DNA from: JBAZWE01 sp041660545
GTDB taxonomy: Bacteria > Actinomycetota > Thermoleophilia > BMS3ABIN01
Direction of reading: 5' to 3'
Assembly (NCBI GenBank): GCA_041660545.1
Contig: JBAZWE010000100.1
Location: forward strand, 1-5,697
Length of the DNA: 5,697 bases
Shown: positions 1-5,697 of the stretch, one piece after another
Layout: the number at the start of each line of letters is the position of its first letter
How positions within the stretch are numbered: the first letter of the stretch is position 1
The notes under the pieces: model-generated
The model's database searches: none
The model's input: the letters and a program-made list of their open reading frames with translations, nothing else
Told to the model about the DNA's origin: nothing
Program-made: the position numbers and the translations under genes

Positions 1-32
1 ATGGCAGACTCAGCAGCGGCCGTGGAAGGCAT
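1..32 (-). CDS. Possible 5' end of the next operon gene (partial)
   Basis: An ATG at 32-30 overlaps the stop of the 78-residue gene as TGATG. A GGAG (41-38) lies five bases upstream of it. Only ten codons are visible before the window ends (MPSTAAAESA), too few to identify a family. Start overlap plus well-placed ribosome binding site make a translationally coupled gene plausible. Related clusters often continue with tsaE, tsaB or tsaD after alr, but nothing visible here shows that. Confidence 0.4.
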   Translation of the reverse strand, partial: MPSTAAAESA

Positions 33-268
33 CAGGACTCCAGTAACGAGTATTTGGTTTCAAATTCGTCGGCGTCCATGCTTTCCCAGTCTTTTTGCAT
101 GCGGATATCAAGAAAGTCCTCGCTGGATTTGCCCAGCCGATGAGGGCAAAACACGTATTTGACCGGACTCCCATCGCTGCCGGATATCTCGACCACGCGG
201 TCATTTTTCCCGGCGGGAAGTATCTTCAGCCGATATCGGGTCTTTGCAGGCTCAGAGACGCCGCTCAT
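32..268 (-). CDS. Small hypothetical protein, 78 residues
   Basis: I do not recognise this protein. It is 78 residues, soluble-looking, with no signal peptide or membrane segment. The N-terminal half has an alternating pattern likely to form beta strands (TRYRLKILPA, RVVEISG, VKYVFCPH, residues 10-43). The C-terminal half is acidic and probably helical (SSEDFLDIRMQKDWESM and on). Cys41 and His43 form a single CxH and are not enough for a metal-site claim. Reasons to believe it: codon third positions are GC-biased like the neighbours, it lies on the operon strand 55 bases after cca, and its stop overlaps an apparent next start as TGATG. Against it: the site before the ATG is poor (AGGA only two bases away), and it is short. 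There is no other plausible start back to an in-frame TAA about 40 bases upstream. Confidence 0.6.
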   Translation of the reverse strand: MSGVSEPAKTRYRLKILPAGKNDRVVEISGSDGSPVKYVFCPHRLGKSSEDFLDIRMQKDWESMDADEFETKYSLLES

Positions 269-323
269 GGTCCTGACGTGTTCAGGGTTATGCCGCCGGC
301 CTGGTTAGTTTGAGCGATATGGC

Positions 324-1718
324 TCAATTCTCCTGGTCCTCCCGCAGTATCCGCATCGCCAGCTGAAGCGCCTCCTGGCGTGAGCTGATATTGCCAAGTT
401 GCTGTTCCTCGAGTATTCGGTCCAGGAGCCTGCCCACCTGCGGCCCGGGCTCTAAAACCAGCTCCCGCATAAGCTCATCACCACCGACCAGCTTTGGCAG
501 GGCCTGAGCTTCCTGGTCCGCGAAGCTCTCATCCATCATTTCGCCGGCGAGCTCAAGGTGCCTTTCGATAGCGGCATCCGTCGTCTTCGGTCCTCTGACC
601 GCAAGCTGGTCGGAGACCGAAAGGATAATTGCTTCGGGAGTATATGGTTCTGTGGCGCGAAGGTAGCGCAGACGCGCCCGACTGCTGGGAGGAACGCTCT
701 GTTTGAGGCCCTCAAAACGCATGTGACACGCCACGAGCTGCGTAATCGCCCTTGTTGCCCCGGAGCTGGCCTTCATGCGCGTGAGCGTTTCGCCCACCAT
801 CTGGGCGCCGATGCGATCGTGCTCAAAGAAACGGAAATCTCCGGACTCATCGGTGAACCGGCAGTGTGGTTTGGCGATATCGTGCATTATGGCGGAATAG
901 CCCATGACGAAGCGCCAGCTGGCGTCGCCGGCGATGCGGAGATTGCTTCGTTCAAGGATTCTTTCCGCCTGCCGTGGGAAAATGACAGCGGGATCCTCGA
1001 TTACACGGTCGAGCGCGTCCGAGGCTGCAAGTACGTGGTTATAGACGTCGAGATGATGATACTCGTTCTGGCTGACGCCTTTGAGTGCGTGCACTTCCGG
1101 TAGCAGGATTTCCAGAAGACCCAGCTCGTCCATGCGGCGGGTGGCCGGGGCGGCACCCGGGGCTTCGAGCAGGTGGCCCATCTCGGCCCAGATACGTTCG
1201 ACCGCAGGCCTGGTGGCCAGCAAGGATTTTGCCCGGATGAGTGTCTCCAGCACTCCGGAGACACTAAAGCCCAACTCTTTCTCAAGTCGCAAGGCGCGCA
1301 GCAGCCTTAAGGGATCGTGGTCGAAGATCGCATCATCGACGGGAACCAGCAGCCGGGACTCAAGGTCTGAAAGCCCGCCCAGAGGGTCGATTATTTCCCC
1401 ATCGAAAAGCCTGGCCGCCATGGCGTTAACGGTAAAGTCGCGCTGATTCAAGTCGGCTTCTATACCGGCGCCGCGAAGCGAAGAGAAATCGTAGGTAGTG
1501 CGATGATCATCGGTTATCACACGGCAGCTTTGGAATTCCTCGGATAGCTGGAAGTAGCTGCCTCCGATTTTATCGGCGAAACGCCGCGCTGCTGCTTCTG
1601 GAGGTCCGTCCGTGACCATATCGATATCGCCGGGCTCTCTCTTGAGCAGAAGGTCGCGCACGGTTCCCCCCACGAGCCAGGCCGTGACCCCGGAATCAGT
1701 GAGGAAATCCCGAGCCAC
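324..1718 (-). CDS. cca: Class II tRNA nucleotidyltransferase (CCA-adding type) with HD domain
   Basis: 464 residues. Enzymes of this family add or repair the 3' CCA end of tRNA from CTP and ATP in the cytoplasm. The head domain has LVGGTVRD (15-22), the catalytic aspartates D31 and D33 in GDIDMVTDG, NQRDFTVNAMA (91-101), DPLGGLSDLESR (111-122) and the nucleotide-selecting DPLRLLRALR (135-144). The neck motif VERIWAEM (173-180) follows. A middle HD domain (about 217-380) keeps H228, the H279-D280 pair, H300 and D370, a complete metal-binding set expected for phosphohydrolase activity. The end (408-455) matches the C-terminal region of this subfamily. In motif D the usual acidic first residue (Glu-Asp or Asp-Asp) is His134-Asp135; D135 and R138 are kept. 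The only standard start in this frame is GTG at 1718, 29 bases after alr, with no clear ribosome binding site. A CC-adding or A-adding specialist cannot be ruled out by sequence alone, so the gene symbol is the family default. Confidence 0.88.
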   Translation of the reverse strand: MARDFLTDSGVTAWLVGGTVRDLLLKREPGDIDMVTDGPPEAAARRFADKIGGSYFQLSEEFQSCRVITDDHRTTYDFSSLRGAGIEADLNQRDFTVNAMAARLFDGEIIDPLGGLSDLESRLLVPVDDAIFDHDPLRLLRALRLEKELGFSVSGVLETLIRAKSLLATRPAVERIWAEMGHLLEAPGAAPATRRMDELGLLEILLPEVHALKGVSQNEYHHLDVYNHVLAASDALDRVIEDPAVIFPRQAERILERSNLRIAGDASWRFVMGYSAIMHDIAKPHCRFTDESGDFRFFEHDRIGAQMVGETLTRMKASSGATRAITQLVACHMRFEGLKQSVPPSSRARLRYLRATEPYTPEAIILSVSDQLAVRGPKTTDAAIERHLELAGEMMDESFADQEAQALPKLVGGDELMRELVLEPGPQVGRLLDRILEEQQLGNISSRQEALQLAMRILREDQEN

Positions 1719-1747
1719 ACAGATCGCCGCTGTCGCAGGATCTATTC

Positions 1748-2857
1748 TTATCCCGTATACCTTCTTTCCACCCTGGAGGAAATGTTACAGGTGATCTCAT
1801 AGTTGATCGTATCAAGCAAGAGAGCCATCTCTTCGGCGGTGACAGCATCATCGCCCTGGCTCCCGATGAGCGAGACTTTGGCGCCGGCCTGTATCTCGGG
1901 CTCGGGACCGAGGTCGACCGTGATCTGGTCCATTGAGACTCTGCCAACGATCGGGTACGAGTTACCGCCGATGAGAACGCGTCCCTTGTTTGAGAGACGC
2001 CGGCTGAAACCGTCGCCGTAGCCTATGGGGACAACGCCGATCGTTGTCGTTTCCGGAGCGGTCCAGGTCCGGCCGTAACCGACCGCGTCACCTTCGAGCA
2101 GAGGTTTGATGTCGGCCAGGTAAGAGGTGAGGGCGAGCGCCGGCCGCAGACCGTCGGCGGCCGCGTCTGTCTGGAAAGGCGAGAGTCCGTATATGGCTAT
2201 GCCGCATCTGACCATGTCAAAATGAGATTCCGGATAGCGTAGGGTCGCGGCGCTGTTGGCGCAATGGTAGCTTGCCCTGGTGCCGGTGCGCAGGACGACC
2301 TGGGTGGCTTCCTCAAAGACGCCCAGCTGGTAGCTGAGGAAATCTTCATCGTCCTCGTCCGCGGTGGCAAAATGCGTCATCAGGCCGACAAGCTTCACGG
2401 CGGGCTCTGACTCGATCAGGTCAAGAAGATCTGGAAGCTGGCGAGGATAGACACCAAGGCGCCGCATGCCTGTGTCGAGCTTGACGTGTACGCCGAGCTG
2501 GCGGTCTTTTTCATATTTCAGGTGGACGAGAGTCTTGAGAAACGCCGGGGTCCAGAGGATGATCTCGGCGTCACAATCGATGGCTGTTTGCGCTTCAGCT
2601 CCCGTAAGGGGGCCGAGGATCACAATCGGGCACGAAAGGCCGGCCTCCCTGAGTTCCAACGCTTCGGCGGCCGTCGCAACACCCAGCGTGGTCGCGCCTG
2701 CGTCGATACTTGCGCCGGCTACCTGCACGGCGCCGTGCCCGTAACCGTTTGCCTTGACCACGGCCATTACGGAACAACCTCTCGAAAGACGCTGACGCAG
2801 GGCATTCACATTGTGGCGCACGCATTCGAGGTCGATCGTGGCCAGCGCTCGACGCAC
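1748..2857 (-). CDS. alr: Alanine racemase (PLP-dependent)
   Basis: 369 residues, the normal length. It interconverts L- and D-alanine, supplying D-Ala for peptidoglycan, in the cytoplasm. The N-terminal fold-type III barrel carries the PLP lysine K35 in AVVKANGYGHG (32-42). KLDTGMRRLG (126-135) contains the lysine that is carbamylated in characterised relatives (K126) and the substrate-carboxylate arginine (R133). MVRCGIAIYGLSP (215-227) includes R217, which faces the PLP ring nitrogen. The C-terminal beta domain has the second catalytic base Y261 in GDAVGYGRT and GRVSMDQ (305-311), followed by the usual tail RVERRY. All key residues are present, so it should be active. The GTG start gives ALATIDLECVRHNV, the standard Alr beginning, and has a strong ribosome binding site. 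It follows the CBS gene by three bases and precedes the tRNA nucleotidyltransferase by 29, in what looks like one operon. Confidence 0.97.
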   Translation of the reverse strand: MRRALATIDLECVRHNVNALRQRLSRGCSVMAVVKANGYGHGAVQVAGASIDAGATTLGVATAAEALELREAGLSCPIVILGPLTGAEAQTAIDCDAEIILWTPAFLKTLVHLKYEKDRQLGVHVKLDTGMRRLGVYPRQLPDLLDLIESEPAVKLVGLMTHFATADEDDEDFLSYQLGVFEEATQVVLRTGTRASYHCANSAATLRYPESHFDMVRCGIAIYGLSPFQTDAAADGLRPALALTSYLADIKPLLEGDAVGYGRTWTAPETTTIGVVPIGYGDGFSRRLSNKGRVLIGGNSYPIVGRVSMDQITVDLGPEPEIQAGAKVSLIGSQGDDAVTAEEMALLLDTINYEITCNISSRVERRYTG

Positions 2858-2860
2858 GAG

Positions 2861-3319
2861 CTACCTCCCGGAGATTGCCCGAACCAGATCGGCCCGGGTG
2901 ATGATACCCACCAGTACGTCTCCGTCCAGCACGGGCAGGCGGTTGACCTGCTTGTCGGTCATGACGGTCGCGACTTCATGGGCCGGCGTGTCCTTCTGTA
3001 CGGTGATCACGTCGCTGATCATGATATCCGCGACCGCGGTTGCCGCTGCCTTGCGAACCCGCTCCTCAAACTTCTTCGTGCTCTCCAGGAAGATGACACT
3101 GTCGAGGAACTGGACGTAGTGCGGGAAATGTATGTCGGCATCCAGTGAGACCAGGTCTCCCTCGGAGACGATGCCGACGACCTGATTATCATCGTTGACC
3201 ACGGGCACGCCGCTGATCTTGTGTTTCGAGAGCAGCCTGGCCAGGTCTTCTACCGTGGTCTCTTCCTTCACGGTTACTACGTTTTTCTTCATGATGTCGG
3301 CGGCGGTCAGATCTTTCAA
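2861..3319 (-). CDS. Two-CBS-domain protein, putative nucleotide-binding regulator
   Basis: 152 residues made almost entirely of a tandem pair of CBS domains (a Bateman module). CBS1 runs about 8-62, starting ADIMKKNVVTV and ending GIVSEGDLV (49-57). CBS2 runs about 97-150, starting ADIMISDVITV and ending GIITRADLV (138-146). A 30-35 residue linker (63-95) with LDSVIFLES and a charged helix-like stretch separates them. No enzyme, DNA-binding or membrane domain is attached. Such stand-alone CBS pairs commonly bind AMP, ATP, NAD or SAM and act as sensors, but ligand and target cannot be read here. Starting at TTG keeps the full first CBS repeat (KDLTAADIM). It overlaps the nnr stop and ends three bases before alr, so all three are probably co-translated. 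A role linked to adenine or nicotinamide nucleotide status is tempting, but rests on position only. Confidence 0.9.
   Translation of the reverse strand: MKDLTAADIMKKNVVTVKEETTVEDLARLLSKHKISGVPVVNDDNQVVGIVSEGDLVSLDADIHFPHYVQFLDSVIFLESTKKFEERVRKAAATAVADIMISDVITVQKDTPAHEVATVMTDKQVNRLPVLDGDVLVGIITRADLVRAISGR
2864..2869 (-). promoter_or_regulatory. Ribosome binding site of alr
   Basis: GGGAGG on the minus strand lies directly before the CBS stop codon TAG (2863-2861), six bases from the GTG at 2857. The strong match at good spacing supports GTG as the alr start and coupling to the CBS gene. Confidence 0.75.
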
Positions 3320-3331
3320 GGCCGGTCCTTT
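3316..3331 (-). promoter_or_regulatory. TTGA stop/start overlap and ribosome binding site of the CBS gene
   Basis: The TTG start (3319-3317) and the nnr stop TGA (3318-3316) share bases in a TTGA overlap. AAAGGA (3331-3326) sits six bases upstream of the TTG, an ideal spacing, inside the last nnr codons. This combination decides the TTG start over the internal ATG at residue 10 and implies translational coupling between the two genes. Confidence 0.7.
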
Positions 3332-4935
3332 CGGTAGCCGTGGAATTGGTCTTCATGGTCCTCTTCACCCAGGCTGGCGAATGCCAGCGGCAAATATTCT
3401 ATCAGGTCTGAAGCAATCAGGTTGTCATTTCCAAGGTCATCCGCCGCCATATCGGCAGCCTGGCCATGGAGAAAGACAGCAGCGCCGGCCGCGATGAGGG
3501 GGTCGAGACCCTTGGCCAGCAGCGAGGCGATCACGCCTGTCAGCACATCTCCAGAACCGGCGGTGGCCAGACCCGGATTGCCCGTGGGGTTCAACAGGGT
3601 TGTTTTTCCGTCCGTGATTATTGTGGATGAGCCTTTGAGGACGACAATAGCGCCGGTTTTTCTGGCGGTAGTACGGGCGTGCCCAAGCCGGCCGGCGGTT
3701 ACTTCGCCTGTCGGCACATCAAGAAGGCTTGCGAGCTCGCCGGCGTGCGGCGTAAGCACGGTAGCCGCGCGCCGTTTCTTCAGGGCGCCGGCTTTTGAGG
3801 CGAAGGCGTTGAGGCCGTCGGCGTCGAGAACCACCGGCTTCTCGCAGGCCGCCATGAATTTCACCGCCAGGGAAGCGCTACCCGGGTCTCTGCCCAGACC
3901 CGGTCCGAGGGCGATGCAATCCACCGACTCCGATGCGTCGATGAGTCTTTCCATCCCGGCCATAGCCAGGCGTCCCGCGCCGTTGTCCGCCAGCGGCAAA
4001 GTCATTACTTCCAGAAGTTTTTCCTCGAAAACGTGGTTTAAGCTCGCGGGGATGGCCGCAGTCACAACACCGGCGCCCGCCCTTAGTGCCGACTCTGCCG
4101 CCATGCACGCGGCGCCGGTCAGTCCGGTGGAGCCACCGACTACGAGAACACGCCCGACGCTGAACTTATGGTCGTAATCCATTTTTGGCGGGACTATCGC
4201 GGCCAGCACATCCGGATCGATAAGAAAATGGTCAGCCGGGACCGAGCAGCTTTCGGGAATTCCGATGTCAGCCAGGATCAGGTCACCTGTGTAATAGCTG
4301 CCGGGCGCAACGAAATGACCAACCTTGGGTACATGGAAGGTCACCGTCGTATTTGCCGGCAGGGTCGTTGCGGCGGCCGCGCCGTTCGAGGCATCGACTC
4401 CCGAGGCGATGTCGACCGCAACCACGGGTAGCCCCTGGTTCTCCGATGCGGAGCGGGCGATTTTAATGAACTCGGCTGCCTTACCACGGGGCTCATCGGA
4501 AAAACCCGTACCGAAGATCGCGTCCACGATGATGCAGTCCGCCAAAAGCGCGCGCCTGAGGGCCGCCGCACCGGGAACGTGTATGACACCAAGTCCCATT
4601 TTCCCGAGGATCTTGAGATTTACCAGGGCGTCGCCCCGATATTCGCCGGCCGCGCCGACGGCAAGGACCTGAACGTCGGCCCCGGCTTCGATCAGATGTC
4701 GTGCGACCACGAATCCGTCGCCGCCGTTGTTTCCCTTGCCGGCCAGCACCACAAAGCAATGATGTTCACAAAAATGTTCAAGCAGGTGCTCGGCCACGGC
4801 CATGCCGGCCCGCTCCATCAGGACGGTTCCAGGAATACCCAGACCCCGGATGGCGGCCGCGTCTGTACGGCGCATCTGGCCGGCTGTATATACAGGAAGA
4901 AAATGAGATGCGATTACTTCATTCAGTTCAGCCAT
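3316..4935 (-). CDS. nnr: Bifunctional NAD(P)H-hydrate epimerase / ADP-dependent NAD(P)H-hydrate dehydratase
   Basis: 539 residues, the normal size for the fused enzyme. It repairs hydrated NADH and NADPH (NADHX, NADPHX): the N-terminal half interconverts the R and S epimers, and the C-terminal half dehydrates the S form using ADP (the usual bacterial phosphate donor product pair). The YjeF_N epimerase domain covers about 15-240, with GKGNNGGDGFVVARHL (67-82), VDAIFGTG (137-144) and VAVDIASGVDASNG (172-185). The ribokinase-like dehydratase domain covers about 258-520: GRVLVVGGSTGLTGAA (261-276), LGPGLGRD (343-350), VVLDADGLN (368-376), TPHAGEL (395-401), VVLKGSS (431-437), and the catalytic loop NPGLATAGSGDVLTG (453-467) with the expected aspartate D463. 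No signal peptide or membrane segment is seen, so it should be cytosolic. Both halves look active. The ATG has a strong ribosome binding site. Its TGA overlaps the TTG start of the CBS gene, and codons near its end contain that gene's ribosome binding site. Confidence 0.95.
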   Translation of the reverse strand: MAELNEVIASHFLPVYTAGQMRRTDAAAIRGLGIPGTVLMERAGMAVAEHLLEHFCEHHCFVVLAGKGNNGGDGFVVARHLIEAGADVQVLAVGAAGEYRGDALVNLKILGKMGLGVIHVPGAAALRRALLADCIIVDAIFGTGFSDEPRGKAAEFIKIARSASENQGLPVVAVDIASGVDASNGAAAATTLPANTTVTFHVPKVGHFVAPGSYYTGDLILADIGIPESCSVPADHFLIDPDVLAAIVPPKMDYDHKFSVGRVLVVGGSTGLTGAACMAAESALRAGAGVVTAAIPASLNHVFEEKLLEVMTLPLADNGAGRLAMAGMERLIDASESVDCIALGPGLGRDPGSASLAVKFMAACEKPVVLDADGLNAFASKAGALKKRRAATVLTPHAGELASLLDVPTGEVTAGRLGHARTTARKTGAIVVLKGSSTIITDGKTTLLNPTGNPGLATAGSGDVLTGVIASLLAKGLDPLIAAGAAVFLHGQAADMAADDLGNDNLIASDLIEYLPLAFASLGEEDHEDQFHGYRKDRP

Positions 4936-4939
4936 TGGT

Positions 4940-4946
4940 CCTCCCC
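4940..4946 (-). promoter_or_regulatory. Ribosome binding site of nnr
   Basis: On the minus strand GGGGAGG lies four bases before the ATG at 4935. It is a strong Shine-Dalgarno match in the 57-base gap after acpS and supports this ATG as the real nnr start. Confidence 0.75.
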
Positions 4947-4992
4947 TGTTAATGAATCTGCGCTATGACGTAGCGACTGCACGTTATCGATC

Positions 4993-5400
4993 TTATGGTC
5001 GGGGACTGTCATTGGATGCACCAGGGTCCGGCAACGCTCCGCTGTCTGCTACAGCGGCAACCGCCACGGATACTGAGACAGCGCCGCAGTGGCTCATGGA
5101 TAAAGACAGCGGGCCGGCATCCAGACGCTCCGCGGCTTTTTTCATGGAGCCGCTGATGCGGACGTCCGGTTTCCCCCCCGAACCGATCTCGATCTCACGC
5201 CAGGACAGGACGCCGGTGCCCAGCGCCTTGCCTACCGCCTCCTTGGCGGCGAACCTGGCCGCGAAGTGTTGCACCGGGTTTGGCCGCGACCGGCAATAAG
5301 TTGCTTCGTCCGGCGTGAAGACGCGCTCAATCATACCCGGGTGCCTCTCAAGGGCGTGGGCGAAGCGCTCGTTTTCGATTATGTCTATGCCTACCAGCAC
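4993..5400 (-). CDS. acpS: Holo-[acyl-carrier-protein] synthase
   Basis: 135 residues, slightly longer than the usual 115-130. AcpS transfers 4'-phosphopantetheine from coenzyme A to the conserved serine of apo-ACP, activating it for fatty acid synthesis in the cytoplasm. The N-terminus LVGIDIIENERF carries the Mg-binding aspartate (D6). FAARFAAKEAVGKALG (about 47-61) carries the second metal ligand E54. Then come EIEIGSGGKP (70-78) and LSMSHCGAVSVSVAVA (100-115) with H104. The GTG at 5400 is chosen because family members start at this point; the frame has only a TGA 24 bases upstream and no other start. A purine-rich AAAGGGG (5422-5416) is 15 bases from the GTG, farther than ideal, so initiation may be weak. 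The last 18 or so residues form a small Pro/Ser/Asp-rich tail outside the usual fold. It follows glmS by 99 bases and precedes nnr by 57, a common arrangement. Confidence 0.95.
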   Translation of the reverse strand: MLVGIDIIENERFAHALERHPGMIERVFTPDEATYCRSRPNPVQHFAARFAAKEAVGKALGTGVLSWREIEIGSGGKPDVRISGSMKKAAERLDAGPLSLSMSHCGAVSVSVAVAAVADSGALPDPGASNDSPRP

Positions 5401-5430
5401 GTTGGGAAGATGTCGCCCCTTTCAAACGCA

Positions 5431-5460
5431 ATTATTCCATCGATGGGGGAGTAAATAAAC
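5431..5460 (-). promoter_or_regulatory. Weak candidate promoter with palindrome upstream of acpS
   Basis: The glmS-acpS gap holds a -10-like box AATAAT (minus strand, 5436-5431), differing from TATAAT at one position. A 17-base spacer separates it from a poor -35-like TTTATT (3 of 6 consensus matches). The spacer end next to the -10 box is the perfect 10-base palindrome CCATCGATGG (5437-5446). The A+T richness contrasts with the GC-rich genes around it. A start about seven bases after the box would give a leader of roughly 25 bases before acpS. This is a pattern match only; read-through from glmS is equally possible. Confidence 0.25.
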
Positions 5461-5499
5461 CAGACGGCTAGAATCGTACCGCTATGGTGCAGGTTGTTT

Positions 5500-5697
5500 T
5501 TATTCGACTGTGACCGTTTTGGCAAGGTTGCGGGGCTGATCCACGTTGCAGCCTTTCAGGCGGGCGATGTAGTAAGCGAGTAGCTGCAGGGGGACGACGG
5601 TAAGCAGGGGCGAGAGCATCTCCGAGGTCTTGGGGACGAACATCACGTCGTCGCTGTAATGTGCGATGTCGGTGTTGCCCTCGCTGGCGACGGCGAT
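5500..5697 (-). CDS. glmS: Glutamine--fructose-6-phosphate aminotransferase, C-terminal end (partial)
   Basis: Only the last 65 codons and the TAA stop (5502-5500) are in the window; the start lies beyond position 5697. The translation ends with VDQPRNLAKTVTVE, close to the near-invariant C-terminus of GlmS. Upstream is VVPLQLLAYYIARLKG, matching the last helix of the second SIS (sugar isomerase) domain. GlmS converts fructose-6-phosphate and glutamine to glucosamine-6-phosphate and glutamate, the first step to UDP-GlcNAc for peptidoglycan, in the cytoplasm. The C-terminal tail contributes to the sugar-phosphate active site, and the DQPRNLAK stretch is intact, so this end looks functional. 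The N-terminal glutaminase domain cannot be assessed. It is the first gene of the cluster in transcription order, 99 bases before acpS. The identification is firm because this tail is distinctive. Confidence 0.97.
   Translation of the reverse strand: MAVASEGNTDIAHYSDDVMFVPKTSEMLSPLLTVVPLQLLAYYIARLKGCNVDQPRNLAKTVTVE

Noticed and set aside
311..326. Inverted repeat TGAGC/GCTCA at the end of cca
   Set aside because: Only five base pairs around a six-base loop, overlapping the stop codon and with no T-run; likely chance.
558..1103. 181-codon plus-strand open frame opposite cca
   Set aside because: It is antisense to conserved HD-domain and neck motifs of the nucleotidyltransferase and has no recognisable features.
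2486..3148. 220-codon plus-strand open frame across the alr/CBS junction
   Set aside because: It spans two well-supported minus-strand genes, shows no family motif and no ribosome binding site that I can defend.
3422..4177. 251-codon plus-strand open frame opposite nnr
   Set aside because: It is antisense to a full-length enzyme with all motifs; its translation is rich in Ser, Arg, Ala and Pro with no recognisable domain, typical of a shadow frame in GC-rich DNA.
5455..5499. Possible intrinsic terminator after glmS
   Set aside because: The best pairing (CGGTA with CTAGCCG) is imperfect and short, and the following sequence is only partly T-rich; not enough to call.
1..5697. Search for CRISPR repeats, insertion sequences, tRNA genes, riboswitches, toxin-antitoxin or defence genes
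   Set aside because: No direct repeat series, transposase, cloverleaf-like sequence or known regulatory RNA was seen; nearly all bases are accounted for by housekeeping genes on one strand.

Overview
This window is a compact, single-strand bacterial gene cluster. All six complete genes and both genes cut by the window edges are on the minus strand, so they are transcribed from position 5697 towards position 1. Base composition is moderately GC-rich, roughly the high fifties percent by eye. Start codons are mixed (ATG, GTG, TTG), gaps are 0 to 99 bases, and no stretch over 100 bases lacks a gene. The order glmS, acpS, nnr (NAD(P)HX repair), then alr is common in Gram-positive lineages. Protein sequence style and base composition suggest an actinobacterial or deep Gram-positive (possibly environmental, uncultured) genome. 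That assignment is inference; no rRNA or other marker in the window fixes the taxon.

Layout in transcription order: the C-terminal 65 residues of GlmS (5697-5500); a 99-base gap with a weak candidate promoter and a 10-base palindrome; AcpS (5400-4993); a 57-base gap; a full-length fused Nnr epimerase/dehydratase (4935-3316); a two-CBS-domain protein overlapping the nnr stop by four bases (3319-2861); alanine racemase (2857-1748), whose ribosome binding site lies in the end of the CBS gene; a class II tRNA CCA-adding-type nucleotidyltransferase with an HD domain (1718-324); an unrecognised 78-residue protein (268-32); and a probable next gene starting in a TGATG overlap and leaving the window at position 1.

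Together the genes serve basic growth. GlmS makes glucosamine-6-phosphate for cell-wall sugars, and Alr makes D-alanine for peptidoglycan. AcpS activates acyl carrier protein for lipid synthesis. Nnr repairs damaged NAD(P)H, and the nucleotidyltransferase matures tRNA 3' ends. The CBS protein could be an adenine-nucleotide sensor, but nothing in the sequence gives its target. Tight spacing from nnr to alr supports one transcription unit with translational coupling.

I see no mobile element, CRISPR array, tRNA, rRNA, riboswitch or obvious new defence or biosynthetic system. The points most worth a second look are the CBS protein coupled to nnr, the unrecognised 78-residue protein, the uncertain start and one unusual motif residue of the tRNA nucleotidyltransferase, and the palindrome next to a -10-like box upstream of acpS.
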